Translations under genes and position numbers: made by a program
The notes under the pieces: generated by a model
What the model saw: only the letters and a program-made list of their open reading frames with translations
What the model was told of the DNA's origin: nothing
The model's database searches: none
In this document: one piece after another, positions 57,973 through 64,000 of the stretch
How the letters are laid out: every line of letters begins with the position of its first letter
How positions within the stretch are numbered: position 1 is the first letter of the stretch
NCBI RefSeq assembly: GCF_003664995.1
Contig: NZ_JFHL01000002.1
Coordinates: 372,001-436,000, forward strand
Length of the DNA stretch: 64,000 nucleotides
Direction of reading: 5' to 3'
From: Mesotoga sp. BH458_6_3_2_1
GTDB taxonomy: Bacteria > Thermotogota > Thermotogae > Petrotogales > Kosmotogaceae

Positions 57973-59691
57973 TCATTTCTTCTCGTAAGAGGTCGGTCCT
58001 TCAGACCAATCCGTTTCTTCTAGCCATGCTTCTGAATAACCTGTTGGCTGAGCCATGTTGCCTTTCTCACTAATGAAACCATCGTTATACTTCACTATCA
58101 AATACTCAGAGAATTCCCACCAGGCCTGGACAATTTCCTGAGAGTTTCTTGAACAGAATCTCGAGAGGTAGTCAGCAGCCTCCCTTGGTTTTGTCGGAAG
58201 CATCGTGGCAACACTTGCTTCGATTTCCGGAAGGCGACTTAGAGAAAGCGTTTCATATTTCTGTTGCATTAGTTTGATTTCTTCATGCATGTAACTATAC
58301 TTCAGAGCGGCCCAATTGGACACGAAGTTGAACGCCCACCAGGCACTGTCCCTGCTGAACTGTGAAGTATCGCAGACTTGAATAGAATCAGGAAGATTGC
58401 TTACTCCTGCGTAGAAGGGAGTGAAACAAGTATCGGCAGGTTTATCTAAACCTAACCACATTATTCCTCCAATGGGATCTGGAAGCCATTCCCTTCCCTG
58501 ACACACGAAAGTGTATCCACAATACGTCACTGATACAGGCCTTTCCCAAGCACCTTCAAGTTGGCGAGAAGGATCACCAACATCACCTTGCCCGTCGTAG
58601 CGACCGTAGAATCTGTCTGGATAACCAAATGGACCGGCGGCAATCCCTTTTGTCAAGTCGAACTCCGTTCCTTCATAGTGGTCCCGATATAAGTTCATTA
58701 CGTCATGCGCTGATAGTCTCCTGTCCGGTTTTATCGAGAATGGGTATTCTCTTGTGAAACCATCTTCTACCCAGGGAGAAAGGTTTAGGCTGGGAGAGAT
58801 TAAGGAGAAGAGACGCCATACTCTCCTCAACGAGTAGTATGGGTGATTGTACTCTCCAAGACTCACAGTTTTCAGCCAGTCAAGAAGGCCTTCTTCGGGA
58901 TTCCACCATCCGAATTTCTCTGCAACTTCGTGAAGAGTCTTTCCGAAAAGGATATTCGAGTCTTCGGGATCAATTTCCCTTATTCGGAATTGGTTTGCAG
59001 CCACGAAGACTTCTCCGTCGGGGACCTTCTTTGCAACCCAAAGCCCTCCCGTACCTTCAGGAGAAGGAGCCATTTCAATGATCCATGCTTCGTTTGGATC
59101 TGCAACAGGCAGTGTTTCACCTGTACCGTAGTACCCATATTCTTCAATCAAGAAACCAATCATTTCAACTGCTTCTCGAGCAGTCTTGCACCGTTCCAGA
59201 GCTACTCGAGAAAGCTCCGAGGAGTAGAAAATTCTTCTGCCAGGTTCGGGACCGATCTGAACCTTTGCTCCGTTAGTGCATTCCCCAAACATCAGTTGAT
59301 GTTCGTTCATTATGCCGTATGAGCCATCGAAATAGGCATATGTGTGTGCTACTTGGGGGATCATTCCAATTGGAATTGAAGCTGGATAGCTAGATGTATC
59401 ATAACCAGGAGCTCTGTCCGATACAATCCTTGGATAAATGAAGCTGTTATACTGAGAAAATTCTCCTATCGCGACTGCCGTGCAGTAAACCGGTCTAAAT
59501 GACCCGGGTTCATGATCCTGGGCAGGTACATAGACTATTCTCTGATCGGCCAGGTCGTTGTCGTCTGAATGAGCAACAATCATTGATCCATCAGCACTCG
59601 CACCCTTAGTTACAATAAGTGTCGTACATGCAAAAGAAACACCAACAACCATTATAAAGATAAAGAGCAAACATACCTTTGAAGCTTTCAT
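57973..59691 (-). CDS. Secreted C69-family dipeptidase
   Basis: 572 residues. The signal peptide ends VGVSFA and the next residue is Cys (ACTTLIVTKGASADGS): cleavage would expose the N-terminal Cys nucleophile of the Ntn-hydrolase fold. Further motifs: VAHSDDNDLADQRI, YGIMNEHQLMFGECT, DPNEAWIIEM, AANQFRIREID and the C-terminal helices (SNWAALKYSYMHEEI). Family: PepD-type dipeptidases. The ATG has AGAGGTGAG upstream. The final residues abut the convergent hairpin. Confidence 0.93.
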   Translation of the reverse strand: MKASKVCLLFIFIMVVGVSFACTTLIVTKGASADGSMIVAHSDDNDLADQRIVYVPAQDHEPGSFRPVYCTAVAIGEFSQYNSFIYPRIVSDRAPGYDTSSYPASIPIGMIPQVAHTYAYFDGSYGIMNEHQLMFGECTNGAKVQIGPEPGRRIFYSSELSRVALERCKTAREAVEMIGFLIEEYGYYGTGETLPVADPNEAWIIEMAPSPEGTGGLWVAKKVPDGEVFVAANQFRIREIDPEDSNILFGKTLHEVAEKFGWWNPEEGLLDWLKTVSLGEYNHPYYSLRRVWRLFSLISPSLNLSPWVEDGFTREYPFSIKPDRRLSAHDVMNLYRDHYEGTEFDLTKGIAAGPFGYPDRFYGRYDGQGDVGDPSRQLEGAWERPVSVTYCGYTFVCQGREWLPDPIGGIMWLGLDKPADTCFTPFYAGVSNLPDSIQVCDTSQFSRDSAWWAFNFVSNWAALKYSYMHEEIKLMQQKYETLSLSRLPEIEASVATMLPTKPREAADYLSRFCSRNSQEIVQAWWEFSEYLIVKYNDGFISEKGNMAQPTGYSEAWLEETDWSEGPTSYEKK

Positions 59692-59773
59692 ACTGACTCA
59701 CCTCTCTTCAGTTGGAAAATAGATTGAGATTCTAAACTTCTCTGGATTTCAGGAGACTTTGGATTCCCGCATC

Positions 59774-60352
59774 CTAACGAATCAGAGTTGAATTCATTGA
59801 AAATCCTTCCAGGACAGCAAAAGAAACAAAAAGATCTTCATTCCCGATTTCACAATCAATAAATGGCAACTGCATGGCAAGACCAAGGCATTGGATATCA
59901 AAAGGCCCTTCTTCCAGTTCCAGTCCATCTAATTCTGGACAATCATCCTTAGAAGTTCTTAATTCCCAAAAAAAGGCAATGAGTGCTTTTCGCTCATCAT
60001 CGGCAACATTTGGAGCGTTGTTCACGATCTGTCCTGCCGAAGTGTCGACGGGTACCCAACCGTAGTTTGGCAGAGAGAATACGTCCGGGAATTGTGAGCC
60101 CAGCTGACCCGAGAAAATCTGAAACCCACCAAGTGTTCTTGCCGGGATACCTATAGATCTAAACAGTGCTGCAAAGAACATTGACTTTATCCCGCAATCG
60201 CCTATGTGATGCTCATAATAGATGGAATAGTTGAAGCTTTCTTTGATGTTTTTCTGAGAAGTGGGATACTCCCCGATTTTTACAGTATCGATTGAAGAAA
60301 AGAGTGTTGAAATAAAAAAAGCGGCGTTGAACAGCACGAAGACCTTTCTCAT
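59774..60352 (-). CDS. Short secreted transglutaminase-like protein, probably degenerate
   Basis: 192 residues. A signal peptide (RKVFVLFNAAFFISTLFSS) leads at once into a transglutaminase core: catalytic Cys in HHIGDCGIKSMFFAALFRSIGIPARTLGG and the closing YGWVPVDTSAG with its Asp. The His-x-Trp strand between them reads QLGSQFPDVFS, so the catalytic His is not evident. The roughly 150-residue domain that normally precedes the core is missing. Either a catalytically dead relic or a specialised short form. ATG after AGGAGG. Confidence 0.75.
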   Translation of the reverse strand: MRKVFVLFNAAFFISTLFSSIDTVKIGEYPTSQKNIKESFNYSIYYEHHIGDCGIKSMFFAALFRSIGIPARTLGGFQIFSGQLGSQFPDVFSLPNYGWVPVDTSAGQIVNNAPNVADDERKALIAFFWELRTSKDDCPELDGLELEEGPFDIQCLGLAMQLPFIDCEIGNEDLFVSFAVLEGFSMNSTLIR

Positions 60353-60484
60353 CTTTCCCTCCTAGAACTCCAATTTCCTGGCTACGATCCAAATATACTC
60401 CTAAAGATGCAAATCGCAGAACCCTCTGACAGCCTCTTTCTTAAAGAAACGAAGTTGTTGAAGAACCTTTTTCATTAGACTCAG

Positions 60485-60493
60485 TGCTAGAAT
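60485..60493 (+). promoter_or_regulatory. Possible extended -10 promoter of corA
   Basis: TGCTAGAAT, a TGn-extended -10 (TAGAAT, 60488-60493), 54 bases before the corA ATG. No clear -35. Confidence 0.35.
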
Positions 60494-60546
60494 CAAGGAG
60501 GCAATATAGCGAGTTCTTCTGTTTTTTCTACAGTGGAGGTGCGCAG

Positions 60547-61611
60547 ATGAATCAAAAGGGTCTTTTCAAGAAGAGGAAGCCACCGCTTGGTTCAGTACCT
60601 GGAAGTCTCAATATTGACGAAAAGGCTCCCTTTCCAGAGATCAGGCTTATCGAATTCGACGGAGACTATCTTAGAGAAGAAATCATTGAGAACTTGGACG
60701 AACTGAAGTCAATAGTTTTCGAGAGAGGAAAGGTTCACTGGGTTGACGTTCAAGGATTAGGAGATGAAACGCTAATTCGAAAGCTTGGCGACATCTTTTC
60801 TCTCCATCCTCTGGCCCTTGAAGATGTTACGAATGTTCCGCAAATCCCTAAGGTTGACGAATATGAGAACTGTGTTTTTCTCTGCCTTCCTATGTTGCGA
60901 ATGGATGATAGTTCTCTTGTGACAGAGCAAGTAAGCGTTTTTGTTGGAGAGACTTTCGTGCTGACTTTCCAGGAAAGGTACGGAGACGTTCTAGACCCTG
61001 TTAGGAAGAGGATACGGAGGAACGCTCAGATAAGAAATATGAGTAACGATTACACGGCTTACGCCATAGTTGATACTATCGTTGATAACTACTTCCCTGT
61101 ATTGCAGGAACTAGGCAACGAGCTTGAGAACCTTGAAGATGAGCTCATGGAAAAAGTGGCCAGGGAAAAGCTCAAGGAGTTATATGTACTGAAGCATAGA
61201 CTAGCTCATTTGAAGAGGCTTCTTTGGCCTACCAGGGACGCGATTGGGCGTATTTCAAGAGACGAAAGCAAGTACTTTGGAGACCAGATTTCGCTTTATT
61301 TCAGAGACGTATATGACCACGTAATGCAGTCGATAGACATGCTTGATCTGAGTCGAGATCTTGCATCGGAGCTGATGAATCTATACCTTTCTTCGACCAG
61401 TAACAGAATGAACGAGATAATGAAAGTGCTGACAGTTATCTCTACCATCTTCATACCCCTGTCATTCATTGCCGGCCTCTACGGAATGAATTTTCATTAT
61501 ATGCCTGAGCTCTCTGTGAAGTGGGCTTACCCCGCAGTCTTGATTGCAATGGCAATAGTCGTTCTCATAATGTTGTTTTTCATCCACAAAAGGGGGTGGT
61601 TCAGGAAGTGA
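60547..61611 (+). CDS. corA: CorA magnesium/cobalt channel
   Basis: 354 residues from the ATG at 60547 (GGAGGTGCGCAG upstream); an earlier start adds 21 unlikely residues. Soluble domain with PLALEDVTNVPQIPKVDEY, long stalk helix, then two membrane helices: IFIPLSFIAGLYGMNFHYM with the GMN filter motif, and YPAVLIAMAIVVLIMLFFI, ending in a basic tail. Length and layout match T. maritima CorA. It forms a homopentamer for Mg2+/Co2+ uptake. Confidence 0.96.
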   Translation: MNQKGLFKKRKPPLGSVPGSLNIDEKAPFPEIRLIEFDGDYLREEIIENLDELKSIVFERGKVHWVDVQGLGDETLIRKLGDIFSLHPLALEDVTNVPQIPKVDEYENCVFLCLPMLRMDDSSLVTEQVSVFVGETFVLTFQERYGDVLDPVRKRIRRNAQIRNMSNDYTAYAIVDTIVDNYFPVLQELGNELENLEDELMEKVAREKLKELYVLKHRLAHLKRLLWPTRDAIGRISRDESKYFGDQISLYFRDVYDHVMQSIDMLDLSRDLASELMNLYLSSTSNRMNEIMKVLTVISTIFIPLSFIAGLYGMNFHYMPELSVKWAYPAVLIAMAIVVLIMLFFIHKRGWFRK

Positions 61612-61981
61612 TAAGCGATTTGTTTCTTCAGAAACTACCCCGTGATCCTAGATGAGCTTCTCTTCTTCACATAAACAGACGCCGTATAGAGATGGGCTTA
61701 TTTCACGAGGCAGTCATCTGAAGTTTCCAGCAACATTCGTCATGATTTCGAGCCTGATGATTGTCCCGTTTTACAGACGTACTTCGAGAACTTCCCTTTC
61801 TGCTGGTCGAGATCCATGCAATCGCTTTTTGCATAAGATCAATGGGAATTGCGGCTATAGAAAGTGCTATATGGGATTGAGTCGATGCTCTTTCGAATCG
61901 AAAGTAGAATTTCTCGAAACTGGAAGTTACTGATCCTCCTCTTGATAATAAGTAATGAATCAGCATTGGTTCGAAAGACTT
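61612..61981. other. 370-base gap between convergent genes, no confident gene
   Basis: Between corA and the HD-GYP gene. It contains a perfect 15-base palindrome CTTTCGA-A-TCGAAAG (61890-61904) and open frames of 60-93 codons on both strands. These have no recognised motif; one minus-strand frame has AGGAGG near 61938 but no good start codon at the right distance. A decayed gene is possible. Confidence 0.4.
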
Positions 61982-63712
61982 CTAATCTAGGGAGAATCCA
62001 CTCCCTACTAGCGATAGACAGCAATCAACAACGTCAGGGTCGTAGAGTTTGCCCGCCCCTTCAGTAAGTTCAGAAATCGCCGCTGAAGTTTCATGTGCAG
62101 GCCTGTATGGCCTGTGAGATACAATTGCTTCAAACACATCTGCAACCGTTACGACTCTCGTTTCAAAAGGAATTTCCTTACCCCTCAACCCCTGGGGATA
62201 TCCGGAACCGTCAAGCCGTTCATGGTGCTGACGTACGATGCTTGATACTGGCCACGGTAATTCGATTCTTTCCAGCATCCTAAAACCTGCTTCACTATGA
62301 CTTTGAATTAGGAACCATTCATTTTCCGTGAGACGCCCCGGTTTGCTAAGTATCTCAGTTGGCACAGAAATCTTACCAATATCATGGAGAAGTGCGCCCT
62401 CACGTACAGTATCTATTTGATCCGAGTTGAGTCCCATCTCGGTTGCTATTGCCGTAGCAAGTTTGCTGACCCTTCGTTGGTGACCGGCAGTATATGGATC
62501 TCTAACCTCAACCACTGTTGAGAGAGTCTCAATAAGGCTCTTAATAGTTTTCTCAGTCGATTCGGGAATGACATGATCAGAACTGGAGTGAGCAAAGGAA
62601 TAAACAATTCTTCCTCCAGATCCTTCAGATTGGGAGGCATCAATCTCCGTCACCAAAGCTTCGACTTCTACTCGCGATCCATCACCCCGAGTGACTATCA
62701 AAAAACGTTTATCACCTCTCCTACCATTATTAATCAGTCTATTCTCATTTCGATTACCTCTCACTTCTACGAAGTTGAACACGTCTCTCCCGATAATCTG
62801 ATCTCTCTTTCTTCCGAAAAGCTTCTCGGCGGCTCTGTTGGTAAGGATAACCACTCCTCTTTCATCTGTAGAAATCAGTGCCTGATCAACTGTATCGATT
62901 ATGCTTCTTGTATTAGCTAACTCAGTAAGGTCATTAATTTCGGCAGTGATCTCTCTGTGTATGCTCACTAACTCTCTGTTGGAAATCGGTTTTATCCAGA
63001 CCTCCTCGTGATAGGCTTGCTCAGAAAGCACAATTCTCTCCTGCCTTCCCGTCTTCGCAACTCTTCTCAGCGCCTGCAAATACAGATGATCGGCCTTGCT
63101 CATTGGTCTCGCTAGAGCTATACCCTCTATAATGGGGAGCCGTGCCAGTCGGTTAAGTTCAAAAGCGAGGTTCTTCGCTAAAGGAGTAATCTTTTCGCAA
63201 GTCCTGTCGACGGAAAAGATCGCAGCTCCTACGAACAGTTCTTCAAAGACTTTTCTGAATAGACTGCTGAATCCACTGTTAGTTTCAAAATGGGGAATAG
63301 CGGTTGAAGTTATTGAATAGGAAGCCGGATTCTTGAGATCTTCTTCAAAGTTGTCGTTCGCACTTCCTGGCTTCTCCTTTTCAACTAAAGACTCCATGTT
63401 AATCCTATTTGCCTTCTTCAAAATCTTGACATCACAGAATTTGCTTTTGTCGAAATATGAGGAGACGCTCCACACAGAACCGGCATGGTCTATAAACAAA
63501 TCGCTAGAACCGAAGAGAATATGGTACTCTTTGCCAACAACATCACCGAAGCACTTTTTCGAAGAAAGATTTTGGAAGGAAATTCTTCCAGTGGGATCAA
63601 CCATCATGACCGCTTCATCAATAAGGTCGAGATTAAAGTCTGTTGATTCATCTAATGACAAAACTGGCTCATCTCTCATTCTTGGGAAATAAAAATACAA
63701 ACGTTGGTTCAA
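61982..63712 (-). CDS. PAS/GAF-like sensor with HD-GYP phosphodiesterase domain
   Basis: 576 residues, no membrane segment. N-terminal PAS (DLIDEAVMMVDPTGRISFQN), a middle segment, a second PAS (SIIDTVDQALISTDERGVVILTNRAAEKLFGRKRDQII, about 265-370), then HD-GYP: VRDPYTAGHQRRVSKLA, LLHDIGKISVPTEIL, IVRQHHERLDGSGYPQGL. All HD and GYP residues are intact, so c-di-GMP hydrolysis is likely. The start is uncertain: TTG 63712 or ATG 63679, neither with a strong ribosome site. Confidence 0.9.
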   Translation of the reverse strand: MNQRLYFYFPRMRDEPVLSLDESTDFNLDLIDEAVMMVDPTGRISFQNLSSKKCFGDVVGKEYHILFGSSDLFIDHAGSVWSVSSYFDKSKFCDVKILKKANRINMESLVEKEKPGSANDNFEEDLKNPASYSITSTAIPHFETNSGFSSLFRKVFEELFVGAAIFSVDRTCEKITPLAKNLAFELNRLARLPIIEGIALARPMSKADHLYLQALRRVAKTGRQERIVLSEQAYHEEVWIKPISNRELVSIHREITAEINDLTELANTRSIIDTVDQALISTDERGVVILTNRAAEKLFGRKRDQIIGRDVFNFVEVRGNRNENRLINNGRRGDKRFLIVTRGDGSRVEVEALVTEIDASQSEGSGGRIVYSFAHSSSDHVIPESTEKTIKSLIETLSTVVEVRDPYTAGHQRRVSKLATAIATEMGLNSDQIDTVREGALLHDIGKISVPTEILSKPGRLTENEWFLIQSHSEAGFRMLERIELPWPVSSIVRQHHERLDGSGYPQGLRGKEIPFETRVVTVADVFEAIVSHRPYRPAHETSAAISELTEGAGKLYDPDVVDCCLSLVGSGFSLD

Positions 63713-63846
63713 AATTCAATTGTAATTCCAATCTAGATGGCTTCACTTTGAATTCTAACATCTTCGCAGTGGTTTTTGAAAATCAGACCGACTGTTCAAG
63801 ATGAGTTCCTTTTCTGAGAATTTCATCGAACGTGCGATAGGCAGCT

Positions 63847-64000
63847 TCACAATTTTCGAGGTTCATTTTCCTTTCGAAAAAAGACTTCATTGATTGCATA
63901 AGCGACGCCATCATTGGTGTTTGAGTGAGTTACGTAATCACATACGGCTTTCACTTCTGGAAATGCGTTCTCTACTGCCACGGCAAGCCCAACTCTCTGT
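63847..64000 (-). CDS. HAD-superfamily Cof-type phosphatase (C-terminal 51 codons only)
   Basis: Partial: the 5' part lies beyond the right edge. The last 51 codons read RVGLAVAVENAFPEVKAVCDYVTHSN, then NDGVAYAINEVF, the standard end of Cof/YidA-type HAD hydrolases (VAMGNA...VK..AD.VT.SN..DGV). Likely a sugar-phosphate or nucleotide phosphatase. Substrate unknown. The 134 bases between it and the HD-GYP start hold nothing else recognisable. Confidence 0.8.
   Translation of the reverse strand, partial: QRVGLAVAVENAFPEVKAVCDYVTHSNTNDGVAYAINEVFFRKENEPRKL

Noticed and set aside
60353-60546. Frameshifted upstream half of the transglutaminase gene
   Set aside because: No frame in this gap gives the missing domain, and a clean AGGAGG-ATG with a signal peptide starts the gene.
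61652-62024. Open frames on both strands in the corA-HD-GYP gap
   Set aside because: No motif, poor starts, odd composition. Kept only as a gap note.
1-64000. CRISPR array or mobile element
   Set aside because: No regularly spaced identical repeats, transposase, integrase or phage gene was found.

Overview
The window looks like a chromosomal segment from the Thermotogota, most probably a mesophilic or moderately thermophilic Kosmotogales member such as Mesotoga. This rests on gene content and style only: a RecG with a long N-terminal extension, a TrmB with a C-terminal extension, a pyrophosphate-type phosphofructokinase, FabK in place of FabI, several radical SAM proteins, secreted barrel-like and propeller proteins, frequent GTG/TTG starts with strong GGAGG-type ribosome sites, and moderate G+C. 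No prophage, insertion sequence, integrase or CRISPR array was seen. The DNA is densely coding, mostly on the minus strand, in long runs of overlapping genes.

Left part (1-14960, all minus): one apparent transcription unit begins at an extended -10 promoter before hpt. It runs hpt, a small membrane protein, degV, recG, rsmD, a Mut7-C protein, a large histidine kinase, a stand-alone receiver, a giant 18-unit SLBB export protein, a PHP-type tyrosine phosphatase and a Wzz-type chain-length protein cut by the window edge. An exopolysaccharide export module thus sits at the end of a housekeeping and signalling operon.

15100-31203: trmB; a fatty-acid cluster (fabK-fabD-acpP-fabF, with divergent fabZ); HtrA; an ArsB/NhaD-type permease; rnpB (RNase P RNA) wedged between two radical SAM genes; folK, a B12-binding radical SAM protein and coaX; a three-tRNA operon (Lys, Leu, Gly) with a clear promoter and terminator; and guaA. 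A strong promoter-like element and two hairpins between fabZ and htrA may encode a small RNA.

31382-41166 (all minus): pfp, AMMECR1, its radical SAM partner, apbE, NusG-II, Gx transporter, maf, radC, HD protein, deoC, cyclodeaminase, tgt and a barrel-like secreted protein. The flavin-transfer genes (apbE, NusG-II, Gx) follow directly after the AMMECR1/radical SAM pair.

41211-64000: RNase R; a ferritin-like protein whose promoter is bracketed by a 12-bp direct repeat; a TPR protein, prepilin peptidase and RNase HI; an M55 aminopeptidase; an acetyltransferase; a degenerate GGDEF protein; two translationally coupled secreted seven-bladed-propeller proteins; a VOC protein; an FAD oxidoreductase and an Ldh2-type dehydrogenase; a flavin reductase; a secreted C69 dipeptidase; a shortened transglutaminase-like protein; CorA; an HD-GYP protein; and the tail of a HAD phosphatase.

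The best candidates for something new are the two-subtype SLBB chain, the paired propeller proteins, the fabZ-htrA intergenic RNA, the ferritin operator and the structured 520-bp gap at 54148-54673. All readings come from inspection of the sequence. No database search was run.
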